A stretch of DNA of 64,000 nt from Pseudorhodoferax sp965279475. GTDB taxonomy: Bacteria; Pseudomonadota; Gammaproteobacteria; Burkholderiales; Burkholderiaceae_C. Under the pieces are notes generated by a model that searched no databases, was not told the origin of the DNA, and saw only the letters and a program-made list of their open reading frames with translations. Shown here piece after piece: positions 31,602-41,629 of this stretch. Made by a program: the position numbers and the translations under genes. The DNA is taken from assembly GCA_965279475.1 (NCBI GenBank), contig CBDIIA010000002.1:558001-622000 (forward strand), read 5' to 3'. Position 1 is the first letter of the stretch, and the number at the start of each line of letters is the position of its first letter.

Positions 31602-33676
31602 GACAGCCTCACAAGAAGATTGCCGAAGGCATCGACCTCGGCATGAAAGCCAGGTTCGAGCCACACCGTGGTGTCGGCCTGCTCCAGAATCGCCGGCCCT
31701 TCGACGCGCGCACCCACCGGCAGCGTGAGCCGTGCATAACGCACCGCATCCCACCATTGCCCTTGGTGAAACACGCGCTGCGTGCCCAGCGGTGTGCGGT
31801 CGCCCTCGCCTTGCGGCGCCAGCACGGCGAGGTCGAACTTGGGCCGCACGCCGATGCGGGCGTAGCGCAGGTTCATCACGCGCACGCCGATGCCGGTGAG
31901 CACGCGGCCGAAGGCGGCGGTGTAGCTGGCCTCGAACGCGCGGCGGATGCTGGCGAGCGTCAGCGGCTCGGCCGAGGCATCGGGCAGCACCACCGGCAGC
32001 GTGTGGGTCTGGCCGGCGTAGAGCATGTCGAGGGCCACGACTTCGCGCACGGCGTCGAAGCGCACGCCGGACGAGTCAAGCCGCTGCTGGCAGCTGGCCG
32101 ACAGCTCGGCCAGGCGCTGCCGCAGGTCTGCGATGTCGAGGTCGTCGAGCGTGCGGTTCAGCGTCTGCACCGCGTCGTGCCGCATGTCGGCGATCACGCA
32201 GCCCAGCGCCGACGTCACGCCGGGGTAGCGCGGCACGATGCCGGTGGCCACGCCCACCTCGCGCATCATGGCGCACACATGCAGCGCGCCGCCGCCGCCG
32301 AAGGGCATGTAGGCAAAGCGCCGCGGGTCGTGCCCGCGCTCGATCGACACCAGGCGGATCGCGCCGGCCATGCGGGCGTTGGCCACGGTCAGAATGGCTT
32401 CGGCCGCGGCGTACACGTCGAGTGCCAGCGGCTGCGCCACATGCGTGTCGATGGCCATGCGAGACAGCTCGCTGTTCAGCGCTGCCAGCAGGCCGCCGCC
32501 CAGCGGCCGGTCTGCCGCGATGCGGCCCAGCAGCACGTTGGCATCGGTCACCGTGGGCCGCGTGTTGCCGCGGCCGTAGCAGGCCGGGCCGGGGTTGCTG
32601 CCGGCCGACTCGGGGCCCACCTGCAGCATGCCGCTGGCGTCGACCGAAGCGATCGAGCCGCCGCCCGCGCCGATGGTCTCGATCTGGATCATCGGCGAGC
32701 GGATCACCATGCCGAACTCGATGGCGGTCTGCGCCGCCAATGCGGCCTCGCCGTTGGCCACCAGCGACACGTCGAACGAGGTGCCGCCCATGTCGCCGGT
32801 GATCGCATCGGGAAAGCCCGCGGCGCGCGCAATCTCGGCACAGGCGATCACGCCCGCCGCCGGGCCCGACAACGCGGTGCGCACCGGCAGGTCGCTGGCG
32901 GTCTGGCGCGACATCACGCCGCCGTTGCTCTGCACCACCAGCAGCTCGCCGGCGAAACCATGCGTGCGCAAGTCCGACTCCAGCCGCGCCAGGTAGGCGC
33001 CTACCACCGGCTGCAGCGCGGCATTGAGCGTGGCGGTCGAGCAGCGTTCGAACTCGCGGATCTCGGGCAGCACTTCGGCCGCCGCCGTCACGTAGGCGTT
33101 GGGCCAGATGGCGCGCACCGCGGCTGCGGCCAGGCGCTCGTTGGCCGGGTTGGCATAGGTGTTGATGAAGAACACGCACACCGCCTCGCAGCCGGCTTCG
33201 AGCAGCGAGCGGGCCTCGGCGCGCACCTGGTCGAGGTCGACCGTCGTGTGCACGCTGCCGTCGGCCAGCACGCGCTCGTCGACCTCGCGGCGCAGGTCGC
33301 GCGGCACGATAGGTAAAAAGCTGCCGCGCAGGCCCCAGGTCTCGGGCCGGTCGCGTCGGCGCATCTCCAGCACGTCGCGAAACCCACGCGTGGTGATGAT
33401 GCCGGTGCGGGCCACCTTGCGCTCCAGCAGCGCGTTGGTGCCCACCGTCGTGCCGTGCACGATGGTGGCGATGGCACCGGCCGAATCGGCCACGCGGGCC
33501 ACGCCGTGCATGAAGCCCCTGGCCTCTTCGCCGCGGGTCGACGGCACCTTGACGATGCGTGCCGTGCCGGCTGCTTCGTCCAGCACGAAGAGATCGGTGA
33601 AGGTGCCGCCGACGTCGACGCCCACCACCAGGGAGGCCGTTGTCTGGCCGGTCGTCGATTGTGGATCCGTGCTCAT
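31598..33676 (-). CDS. hyuA: Hydantoinase/oxoprolinase subunit A
   Basis: This 692-aa protein is the ATPase-like subunit of the ATP-dependent hydantoinase/5-oxoprolinase/acetone-carboxylase-related family. It begins VVGVDVGGTFTDLFVLDEA and has HGTTVGTNALLER, GDMGGTSFDVSLV and GAGGGSIASVD, all family marks of the actin-like ATPase. With HyuB it opens a cyclic amide, imide or hydantoin at the cost of ATP. The ATG at 33676 gives the standard N-terminus and overlaps HyuB by 4 bp. Substrate is not determined. Confidence 0.93.
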   Translation of the reverse strand: MSTDPQSTTGQTTASLVVGVDVGGTFTDLFVLDEAAGTARIVKVPSTRGEEARGFMHGVARVADSAGAIATIVHGTTVGTNALLERKVARTGIITTRGFRDVLEMRRRDRPETWGLRGSFLPIVPRDLRREVDERVLADGSVHTTVDLDQVRAEARSLLEAGCEAVCVFFINTYANPANERLAAAAVRAIWPNAYVTAAAEVLPEIREFERCSTATLNAALQPVVGAYLARLESDLRTHGFAGELLVVQSNGGVMSRQTASDLPVRTALSGPAAGVIACAEIARAAGFPDAITGDMGGTSFDVSLVANGEAALAAQTAIEFGMVIRSPMIQIETIGAGGGSIASVDASGMLQVGPESAGSNPGPACYGRGNTRPTVTDANVLLGRIAADRPLGGGLLAALNSELSRMAIDTHVAQPLALDVYAAAEAILTVANARMAGAIRLVSIERGHDPRRFAYMPFGGGGALHVCAMMREVGVATGIVPRYPGVTSALGCVIADMRHDAVQTLNRTLDDLDIADLRQRLAELSASCQQRLDSSGVRFDAVREVVALDMLYAGQTHTLPVVLPDASAEPLTLASIRRAFEASYTAAFGRVLTGIGVRVMNLRYARIGVRPKFDLAVLAPQGEGDRTPLGTQRVFHQGQWWDAVRYARLTLPVGARVEGPAILEQADTTVWLEPGFHAEVDAFGNLLVRLS

Positions 33677-35397
33677 TTGGAAGAAGTCTCTTGGTCGTCG
33701 CCAGGGCTCACATAACCCATGGCCAGATCGTTGTGGCGCTGCGCCGCGCCGCGCTCTTCGGCTGCGCCGTAGCCGCCGCCGCCGGGTGTCTCGAGCCGCA
33801 CGCGCTCGCCACGCGCCAGCCGGATACCGTGCATCTTCGAGCGCATCGGCGGCGTCTGCCATTGGCCGTCGTTCTGGTAGCGAAAGACGTTGACGGCGCC
33901 CTCGCCACCACCGGCGATGCCCTTGGGCGGCGAGGTGCCGCGCTCACCGAACAGATAGACCTCGGCGTCTTTCTCGAGCAGCTCGATCTCGTACACCGCA
34001 CCCAGGCCGCCGCGGTACTGGCCGTTGCCGCCCGAGTCGGCGCGCAGCGACCATTCGGTGAAGCGCACCGGGTAGGCCGCCTCGAGGATTTCCAGCGGCG
34101 GAATGGTGGCGGTCGAGATCGGCGCGTTGCCGTGCGACAGGCCATCGCCCGACGCATGCCCGCCATGCCCGCCACCGAAGAAGCTGAACATCACCCAGCG
34201 CTGGCCCTTGCGTGCCGGGTCGCTGCGCAGCCCGGCGATCGACAGCGCGTTGATGGTGCCGTAGGCCTGCGCCATCGCACGCTTGGGGTCAGCCTGCGCC
34301 GTGGCGCTGAAGATCACGTCGATCATGCGCAGGATGGTCTCGGTGTAGCCGCCCACCGGCCGCGGCCATTCGGCACTGATCACCAGCCGGTCGGGGATGT
34401 TGAAGTCGACCGCGTCGAGCACACCGGCGTTGGCCGGCACGTCGGGAAACAGATGCTTCAGCGCCACGTAGCAAGCCGCGATGGCGGTGGCGCGCGAGAT
34501 GTTGACGGGCCCGGCGCACTGCGGCGAGGTGCGCGAGAAGTCGAGCAGCAGCCGGTCGCCAGCCACCGTCATGTCGAGCGCGATGGCCAGCGGCGCGTTG
34601 GTGATGCCGTCGTTGTCGAGCACATCGTCGAAGCTGTAGCGCCCATCGGGCAGCGAGGCGATGTGCGAGCGCATCAGCCGCAGCGCGCGCTGGCGCAGCT
34701 CGCCCATGGCCTGCAACACTGTGCCGTCGCCATACTCGTCGAGCAGGCCGTGGAGCCGGCGCGCGCCGAGCTCCAGCGCGGCCAGCTGCCCGTTCAGGTC
34801 GCCCCACAGGCTGGCGGGCAGGCGCGTGTTGGCGCGCAGGATGGCCAGCACGTCCTGGTCGAGCGTGCCGTTGCGCACGATGCGCACGGGGGGAATCTGT
34901 ACCGCCTCCTGCCAGCACTCAGTGGCCGCCGGGTTGTAGTTGCCCGGCACGGCGCCGCCCACGTCGTGCCAGTGTGCCGCCGAGGCCATGTAGCAATACA
35001 GCTTGCCGGCGCGAAAGAACGGGCGCACCAGCTTGAAGTCGTTGGCATGCGTGCCGCAGTCGTAGGCGTCGTTGGTGATCCAGATGTCGCCATCGACCAT
35101 GCCGCCGCGCGTGGCCGCCAGCGCCGCTGTGGCGCGCACCGCGAAGGCCATCGCGCCGACGAACACCGGCAGGCCCGACTTGCCCTGCACCAGCGTGTCG
35201 CCGGTGGTGGCGTCGTACAGGCCATGGCAGGCGTCGTGCGCCTCGGCAATGATCGGGTTGAAGGCGCTGCGGTACAGCGTGGCGTCCATCTCGTCGGCCA
35301 CCTGTTCGAGCCGGCCGCGCAGCACGGCCAGTGTGACCGGGTCCATCGCGGCGCCGGTGGCCGGGGTCCTGGTTGAGGTGTGGGTTGTGTCGTTCAT
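33673..35397 (-). CDS. hyuB: Hydantoinase/oxoprolinase subunit B
   Basis: This 574-aa partner of HyuA has the HyuB marks DPVTLAVLRGRLEQVADEMD at the start, GDIWITNDAYDCGTHANDF, SGGNGQYRGGLG and GGGGYG near the C-terminus. The A and B subunits form the active ATP-dependent ring-opening enzyme. It follows a Bug-type binding protein gene by only 2 nt, coupling uptake and hydrolysis. ATG 35397 gives the standard length. Confidence 0.93.
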   Translation of the reverse strand: MNDTTHTSTRTPATGAAMDPVTLAVLRGRLEQVADEMDATLYRSAFNPIIAEAHDACHGLYDATTGDTLVQGKSGLPVFVGAMAFAVRATAALAATRGGMVDGDIWITNDAYDCGTHANDFKLVRPFFRAGKLYCYMASAAHWHDVGGAVPGNYNPAATECWQEAVQIPPVRIVRNGTLDQDVLAILRANTRLPASLWGDLNGQLAALELGARRLHGLLDEYGDGTVLQAMGELRQRALRLMRSHIASLPDGRYSFDDVLDNDGITNAPLAIALDMTVAGDRLLLDFSRTSPQCAGPVNISRATAIAACYVALKHLFPDVPANAGVLDAVDFNIPDRLVISAEWPRPVGGYTETILRMIDVIFSATAQADPKRAMAQAYGTINALSIAGLRSDPARKGQRWVMFSFFGGGHGGHASGDGLSHGNAPISTATIPPLEILEAAYPVRFTEWSLRADSGGNGQYRGGLGAVYEIELLEKDAEVYLFGERGTSPPKGIAGGGEGAVNVFRYQNDGQWQTPPMRSKMHGIRLARGERVRLETPGGGGYGAAEERGAAQRHNDLAMGYVSPGDDQETSSK

Positions 35398-35399
35398 GG

Positions 35400-36368
35400 T
35401 CAATCTACTTTCGCGCCGCTGGACTTGACCACCAGCGCCCATTTGTTGATTTCGCGCTTCACGTGCGCGGCGAATTCGCCTTGCGTCGAACCCACCGGCT
35501 CGGCACCCAGGGCCACCAGCTTGTCGCGCACATCGGGCAATCTGAGGATGCGCTGCACCTCGGCCGACAGCTTGTCGACGATGGGCTGCGGCGTGCCCTT
35601 GGGCGCAAACAGGCCCGACCACGCGTCGGCATAGAAGCCGGGATAGGTCTCGGCCACCGTCGGCAGATCGGGCAGCGAGGGCGCGCGGTGCAGGCTCGTC
35701 AGCGCGATGGCGCGCAGCTTGCCGGCCTTGATGTGCGGCAGCGCCGACGGCAGGCCGTCGACCATCATCTGCACCTGGCCGCCCAGCAGATCCGACACCG
35801 CCGGTGCGCTGCCTTTGTAAGGCACGTGCGTGATGTCGGCGCCGGCGGCCGTCTTCAGCATCTCCATGCCCAGATGCGCCGCCGTGCCGTTGCCGAGCGA
35901 TGCGTAGTTGAGCTTGCCGGGCTCGCGTTTGGCCAATGCCATCAGCTCGGCCAGGTTGTTGGCCGGCACCGACGGGTGCACCACCAGCACGTTGGGCACC
36001 ACCGCCACTTGGCTGATGGGCATGAAGTCGGTGAGCGCGTCGTACGGCATCTTGCTGTAGAGCGAGGTATTGATCGCGTGCGAGCCGGTCACGCCCATCA
36101 CCAGCGTGTAGCCGTCGGGCGCCGACTTGGCCACGATGTCGGAGCCGACGTTGCCGCCCGCGCCGGCCTTGTTGTCGATCACCACCGGCTGGCCCCATTT
36201 CTCGCTCATCTTCGTGGCGACCAGGCGGGCCGCGGCATCGGTAGCGCCGCCGGGCGGGAACGGCACGACGATGCGGACGGCCTTGGCCGGATAGGCATCG
36301 GCCTGGGCGCCGGCGATCAGCGGCAGGCAGACCAGCAGTGCGGCGGCAAAAGTGGAGATGAGTTTCAT
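35400..36368 (-). CDS. Bug/TctC-family periplasmic substrate-binding protein
   Basis: This 322-aa binding protein has a signal peptide (cleaved near IAGAQADAYP) and the Bug core KAVRIVVPFPPGGATDAAAR, KAGAGGNVGSDIVAK and VPYKGSAPAVSDLLGGQ. It probably captures a carboxylate or amide substrate for the HyuAB enzyme encoded 2 nt downstream. No TctAB pair is present in the window, so the membrane partner is elsewhere or shared. Confidence 0.92.
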   Translation of the reverse strand: MKLISTFAAALLVCLPLIAGAQADAYPAKAVRIVVPFPPGGATDAAARLVATKMSEKWGQPVVIDNKAGAGGNVGSDIVAKSAPDGYTLVMGVTGSHAINTSLYSKMPYDALTDFMPISQVAVVPNVLVVHPSVPANNLAELMALAKREPGKLNYASLGNGTAAHLGMEMLKTAAGADITHVPYKGSAPAVSDLLGGQVQMMVDGLPSALPHIKAGKLRAIALTSLHRAPSLPDLPTVAETYPGFYADAWSGLFAPKGTPQPIVDKLSAEVQRILRLPDVRDKLVALGAEPVGSTQGEFAAHVKREINKWALVVKSSGAKVD

Positions 36369-36381
36369 GAAGTCGGACGGG

Positions 36382-37788
36382 TCAGTGGAGAGGGACGTTC
36401 GGCGTCTGCGCGCGTCTGGAAACGTCGGAAGATGTCTCGGATAGGGGAACCAGCACACGCCACAGCGCGTGGAGGTCGATGTCGGGTGCGTCCAGCACGG
36501 CGGTACAGAACGCGGCGGCGCTGTCGGTCGTGATGCTGCGGGCGGTGTAGTGGCTGAACTTGGCACACAGCGCATCCCGGTTTAGCGGCCACGTGGCGTC
36601 GCCCGGAATCGCATCGACCGACTGCTGCCATTGGCGGCCTGCGTGCACCACCGTCAAGGTGGCGCCGCGTTGCCGGCTGGCGGTGAGCGCGGGGTCGACT
36701 TCGAGGACGATCAGCGCCTCGATGCGGCGCAGCTCGGCATCATCGAAACGCGGCGCGGCATAGACCTGCGGATCGATGTCGCCGAAACACAGCATCGCGG
36801 CCAGACCGAACGACAGGCTGAACTGCGCCTGGATCGGCGTGCGCGGCGCGCGGTTGCCGCAATAGACTGTGGCCTCTTCGTACACCCGCAGCGTGACGGC
36901 CGTGATGCCAGCGGTGTCGGCCGGCAACTGCGCGCGAAGACGCTGCGCCGCCACCGCGCCATAGTGCACGTGGCGCACCGCCGCGAAAGGCTTCAGGTAA
37001 GCATCGCGCAGCAGCTCGACGTCGGGCGCTGGCAAAGGCTCCTGCGCGGCAGCGGCGTGTGCGTCGGCATAGACCGCCAATGCACCGGGCGGCGCATCGA
37101 CACCAGCCGCAGCGGAGAATGCCGCCTGCAGGCCGAGCGATGCGCTGTGCGCCAGATAGGTGTTGCGCGCCGTGTGGCCCGACGCGATTGGCAGATAGAG
37201 GCTGGTGGCCAGCTGGCAGGCCGCGATGTCGATCGCCTGCACGATGCCGGCGGCCGGCAAGCCGAGCAGCTGCGCCACGCCAGCAGCCACGCCGAGCGCC
37301 GGCCAGTTGGCGTCGACGTGCATGCCGGGCCGGATGCGCAGCCAGGCCCCGGCGCGCGCGCCGATCTCGTAGCCCAGCACCAGCGCGTTGAGCAGTTGTG
37401 CAAGCGTGGCGCCACGTTGCAAGGCCAGCGGCAGCAGCGCGGCGATCAGCGGCACGCCGGGCCGGCCATGGGCCAGCGCATGGCCTTCGCAAGCTTCGTC
37501 CCAGGTGGCGGCCATTGCGATCAGCTGCGTGGCCGCATGCAGGCTCAGGCCATTGCCGCCGGCCAGGCGAAAGGCACCAGGCTCGATGGTCGACCAGACG
37601 TTTTCGAACGCCCACACTTCGGGGGCGTGCCGACCGGCGATGGCGCAGCCGATGGTGTCGAGCAGCAAGCGGCGCGCGGCCAGGGAGGCTGCGGGTGATG
37701 CCGGACGGCTTGCGTGCTGGGCCACGGTGGCGTGCAGCACGGCGAGGTGGGTGTCCCAGCGGTGGGTGTCGGGCGTCGTGGTTTGCAT
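36382..37788 (-). CDS. MmgE/PrpD-family protein
   Basis: This 468-aa protein belongs to the family that includes 2-methylcitrate dehydratase (PrpD), cis-aconitate decarboxylase and iminodisuccinate epimerase. Visible marks are LDTIGCAIAG, AWDEACEGHALAHGRPGVPLIAALLPLA and GYEIGARAG near the helical-domain core, and KPFAAVRHVHYGAVAA with the active-site His/Lys region. It probably dehydrates or epimerises an acidic intermediate. It is the first gene of the PrpD-Bug-HyuB-HyuA-hydrolase-flavoprotein-lyase run, after an inverted-repeat element. Confidence 0.9.
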   Translation of the reverse strand: MQTTTPDTHRWDTHLAVLHATVAQHASRPASPAASLAARRLLLDTIGCAIAGRHAPEVWAFENVWSTIEPGAFRLAGGNGLSLHAATQLIAMAATWDEACEGHALAHGRPGVPLIAALLPLALQRGATLAQLLNALVLGYEIGARAGAWLRIRPGMHVDANWPALGVAAGVAQLLGLPAAGIVQAIDIAACQLATSLYLPIASGHTARNTYLAHSASLGLQAAFSAAAGVDAPPGALAVYADAHAAAAQEPLPAPDVELLRDAYLKPFAAVRHVHYGAVAAQRLRAQLPADTAGITAVTLRVYEEATVYCGNRAPRTPIQAQFSLSFGLAAMLCFGDIDPQVYAAPRFDDAELRRIEALIVLEVDPALTASRQRGATLTVVHAGRQWQQSVDAIPGDATWPLNRDALCAKFSHYTARSITTDSAAAFCTAVLDAPDIDLHALWRVLVPLSETSSDVSRRAQTPNVPLH

Positions 37789-37871
37789 GTCAGTTTTTCA
37801 TGGTGCCAAGCGCGACCACACGCCGCATGCGATACCTTCCTGGACGAGGGCCGAGGCCACCGGGTACGCCC

Positions 37872-38071
37872 CTCCGCGAATGTCCCCCGGCCTGCGGCCT
37901 CCTCCTTGATTTCGCTGCGGGGAGCACCCAGTACCCTCAGCCCAGTTGACGCCGTGTCGTGCTGGCTGATCAACCACCGCTCTGCCGGATCGCGTCGATG
38001 GTGTGCTCTGCGCAGCGACATCAAGGAGGAGGCGTGGCGGCCCTAGGCCGCGCCGGGGGACAGTCGCGGAG
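37872..38071. repeat. MITE-like inverted pair of a dispersed element
   Basis: The left arm (37872 to about 37926) contains CTCCGCGAATGTCCCCCGGC, a spacer and CCTCCTCCTTGATTTCGCTGCG. The right arm (about 38006-38071) is an inverted copy with CTCCGCGACTGTCCCCCGGC and CCTCCTCCTTGATGTCGCTGCG. The roughly 80-bp centre is non-coding. It separates leuD-like and prpD-like genes within the catabolic run. No transposase is present. Confidence 0.6.
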
Positions 38072-38151
38072 CAGAGTACACCGTCGGCGTGATCTCGCCC
38101 AGAATCGTCCGGACTCCATTTGCAGTAAACGGCGGGATGTTTCATGCCAAC

Positions 38152-38655
38152 CTACACCGTCCCGACAGAGCGCGCAGCCAATCGCTCACGCAGCTGATTC
38201 ATCAACCCACCCGCACGCACCATGTCCATCAAGAACCCCGGTACCGACTCGCATGCAAGCGCCTGTCCGTCGCCTGCAAACACCGAAGGCACGATCAGAT
38301 CGAGCCCGATCTGCTCGCCGTCCTGCAAGCGTTCCGCATCTGCGCAAGTCAGCAACAACAGGCCGACATTGAAGGCATTGCGAAAGTAAAGGCCCCCGTA
38401 CGACGGTGCGATGACCGCAGCCACGCCCAGCTGCACCAGCACGGCGGCGGCCTGTTCGCGCGACGAGCCGATGCCGAAATTGGGCCCGGCCACCAGCACA
38501 TCGCCGGGCCGCACGGTACCTGCGAATTCGGGTCGCACCGACTCCAGGCAATGCCGCGCCATGACGTCGATGCCGAACTTCATCGCGTGGCCTGGGGCCA
38601 GCAGGTCGGTGTCGATGTCGGCGCCCAGCCGCCAGACCTTGTGCAGCTGCGTCAC
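38152..38655 (-). CDS. Aconitase-like dehydratase, small subunit (LeuD family)
   Basis: This 167-aa swivel-domain subunit has WRLGADIDTDLLAPGHAM at the start and GPNFGIGSSREQAAAVLVQLGVAAVIAPSYGGLYFRN, the LeuD/DmdB signature with the Ser-Arg substrate loop. It pairs with the large subunit overlapping by 4 bp. Since it sits in a catabolic block it is more likely a dimethylmaleate-, citraconate- or homoaconitase-type hydratase than leucine-biosynthetic. Confidence 0.92.
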   Translation of the reverse strand: MTQLHKVWRLGADIDTDLLAPGHAMKFGIDVMARHCLESVRPEFAGTVRPGDVLVAGPNFGIGSSREQAAAVLVQLGVAAVIAPSYGGLYFRNAFNVGLLLLTCADAERLQDGEQIGLDLIVPSVFAGDGQALACESVPGFLMDMVRAGGLMNQLRERLAARSVGTV

Positions 38656-39926
38656 GCCAATACCTCGCGTGGATCGGTGACTTCGCCGCGCAGCGCGGAT
38701 GCGGCCACGGTGTAGGGCGAACCCAGGTAGACCTGTGCGCTGGCCGAGCCCATGCGGCCCTTGAAATTGCGCGCGGTGGTCGAGATCACGGTGACGTTGT
38801 CACCCATCGGATTGCCATAGCCGGCGCAGGCACCGCAGGCGGTGGGGAACAGTTCGGCGCCGGCATCCAGCAACGACTGCAGCACGCCTTGCGCACGCGC
38901 CTGCTCCTGGTCTTGCAGGCTCGCCGGTGCCACGATCAGCCGCACGCCTGACGGCACCTTCTTGCCGTGCAGCACCTGGGCCGCGGCGCGCAGGTCTTCG
39001 AACTTGGCGCCGGTGCAGGCGCCGATGTAGGCCACGTCGACCCGCGTGCCGGCATAGCGGCTCACGCCGTGCGCGTTGGCCGGGCTGTGCGGCGCGGCCA
39101 CACAGGGCTCCAGCGCGGCGGCGTCGAACACGTGGCGGGTCAGCACGGCATCGGTGTCGGTGCACCACGCCGCGCCATCGACCGGTGGCGCGCCTGCCTC
39201 GGCCAGAAAGGCGGCGGTGGTGGCGTCGGGTGCAATCAGGCCGGCCTGCGCACCCAGCTCGGCGCTCATGTTCGACAGCGTCATGCGCTCCTGCATCGAC
39301 AGCGCCGTCACACCCGGCCCGCAGAACTCGACCGCCTGGTAGCGCCCGCCATTCATGCCGAAGCGGCCGATCATGTGCAGCATCATGTCCTTGGCGGTGA
39401 CGCCCGCGGGCAGCCTGCCGTCCCACCACAGCTGGATGGTCTCGGGCACGCGCAGCCAGATCTCGCCGGTCACCATCACGCCCAGCATCTCGGTGCTGCC
39501 GATGCCGAACATGTAGGCACCGAACGCACCGCCGGTGGGCGAATGCGAATCGCCGCCCACGCACAGCATGCCGGGGCGAATGTGCCCGTGCTGCGGCACC
39601 ACCACGTGGCAGATGCCCTGGCTGTCGTAGACGTGGGGCAGCGCCTGCTCGCGCGCCCAGTCGCGTGCGATGCGCACGATGCGGCGCGAGTCGTCGTCGC
39701 GCTCGGGCACGTAGTGGTCCATCACCAGCACCACACGCGACTTGTCCCAGATCTGCGCGCCGAGTTCGTCGAGCATCGGCTTCAGGCGACGCGGGCCCGA
39801 CGAGTCGTGGAACATCGCCAGGTCGACCTGGCAGTTGACGATCTCACCCACAGCCACGCTGCTGCGCCCGGCGGCCCGGGCGATCAGCTTCTGCGCCAGC
39901 GTCTGGGGGGTTCGCACTTCGCTCAT
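38652..39926 (-). CDS. Aconitase-like dehydratase, large subunit (LeuC family)
   Basis: This 424-aa iron-sulfur subunit has the three cluster ligands readable: Cys304 in IGACTGAKFEDL, Cys364 and Cys367 in TACGACAGYGNPMG. MDHYVPERD and GGDSHSPTGGAFGAY are substrate and cofactor loops. The divergence from LeuC (SCTNSR and PGCSMC replaced) puts it in the DmdA-like or unassigned hydro-lyase group. It overlaps the Bug gene by 4 bp upstream and the small subunit by 4 bp downstream. Confidence 0.92.
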   Translation of the reverse strand: MSEVRTPQTLAQKLIARAAGRSSVAVGEIVNCQVDLAMFHDSSGPRRLKPMLDELGAQIWDKSRVVLVMDHYVPERDDDSRRIVRIARDWAREQALPHVYDSQGICHVVVPQHGHIRPGMLCVGGDSHSPTGGAFGAYMFGIGSTEMLGVMVTGEIWLRVPETIQLWWDGRLPAGVTAKDMMLHMIGRFGMNGGRYQAVEFCGPGVTALSMQERMTLSNMSAELGAQAGLIAPDATTAAFLAEAGAPPVDGAAWCTDTDAVLTRHVFDAAALEPCVAAPHSPANAHGVSRYAGTRVDVAYIGACTGAKFEDLRAAAQVLHGKKVPSGVRLIVAPASLQDQEQARAQGVLQSLLDAGAELFPTACGACAGYGNPMGDNVTVISTTARNFKGRMGSASAQVYLGSPYTVAASALRGEVTDPREVLA

Positions 39927-40876
39927 TCCGGCTTCGCTCCCGAAAACTTGACGACCTTGGCCCAGCGCGTGATCTCGCTCTGCACGAACAGTGCAAACGC
40001 CTCCGGCGAAGTGGCAGCGGGGATGGCACCCTCGGCGTCCATGCGACGGCGCACCTCGGGTGTGTCGATGGCCTGGCGCGCGGCATCGCTGACGCGGCGC
40101 ACCAGCTCGGGCGGCATCTGCGCCGGGCCGAACAGGCCGAACCACGCGCTCGACTCGTAACCGGGCAGCACTTCGGCAATCGCCTGTACGTTGGGGAACG
40201 CTGGCAGGCGCTTCAGGGTGGTCACGCCCAGCGCCTTCAGCTTGCCGGCCTTGATGTGGCCCTGCACATTGCCCACCGCCGCGAACATCAACTGCACCTG
40301 GCCAGCCAATACGTCCTGCACCGCAGGCGCCGTGCCGCGGTAAGGAATGTTGACGATGTACACGCCCGACTGCATCTTGAACGCGTCGCCCGCCATGTGA
40401 AGCGACGAGCCGATGGCGCCCAGCGCAAAGTTGAGCTTGCCCGGCTGCGCCTTGGCCAGCGCGATGAGTTCGCGCACGTCGTTGGCGGGCACCGACGGGT
40501 GCGCGACCAGGATCGACGGCGACGTGGCCATGCAGGTCAGCGGCGTGAAGTCCTTCAGCGGATCGAACGGCAGCGACGGGTACAGCGAGGCGTTGATCGC
40601 ATGGCTGGTGAAGCTCATCAGCAAGGTGTTGCCGTCGGGCGTGGCCTTGGCCACGGCTTCGGCCGCGATGTTGCCGCCGGCACCGGGCCGGTTCTCGACG
40701 ATGACGATCTTGCCCAGCACCTGGGCCAGGCCGATGGCCAGGCTGCGCGCCAGCGTGTCGGTCGAGCCACCGGCCGGTGCGCCGACCAGGATGCGCGTGG
40801 GTGCAGGCTGCGCCTGGGCCCACTGTGTGGTCAGCGCGGCGCCCGATGCGACCAGCAGGTCTCTGCGTTGGATCAT
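39923..40876 (-). CDS. Bug/TctC-family periplasmic substrate-binding protein
   Basis: This 317-aa protein begins MIQRRDLLVASGAALTTQWAQAQP, a short signal peptide, and has the Bug core RILVGAPAGGSTDTLAR, RPGAGGNIAAEAVAK and IPYRGTAPAVQDVLAGQ. It overlaps the LeuC-like gene by 4 bp, an uncommonly tight link between a binding protein and a dehydratase, and suggests the ligand is the dehydratase substrate or precursor. No TctAB neighbour. Confidence 0.92.
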   Translation of the reverse strand: MIQRRDLLVASGAALTTQWAQAQPAPTRILVGAPAGGSTDTLARSLAIGLAQVLGKIVIVENRPGAGGNIAAEAVAKATPDGNTLLMSFTSHAINASLYPSLPFDPLKDFTPLTCMATSPSILVAHPSVPANDVRELIALAKAQPGKLNFALGAIGSSLHMAGDAFKMQSGVYIVNIPYRGTAPAVQDVLAGQVQLMFAAVGNVQGHIKAGKLKALGVTTLKRLPAFPNVQAIAEVLPGYESSAWFGLFGPAQMPPELVRRVSDAARQAIDTPEVRRRMDAEGAIPAATSPEAFALFVQSEITRWAKVVKFSGAKPE

Positions 40877-40918
40877 GGTGATGTCTCTTTCATTTTTTGA
40901 ATGCTCGGCGTGCGGTGC

Positions 40919-41625
<707 letters not shown>

Positions 41626-41629
<4 letters not shown>

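Noticed and set aside
38152..39926. Leucine biosynthesis leuCD
   Set aside because: The cluster motifs differ (GACTGAKFEDL in place of the usual SCTNSR-type motif), no leuB or leuA is nearby, and overlaps tie the pair to a Bug gene and a catabolic block.
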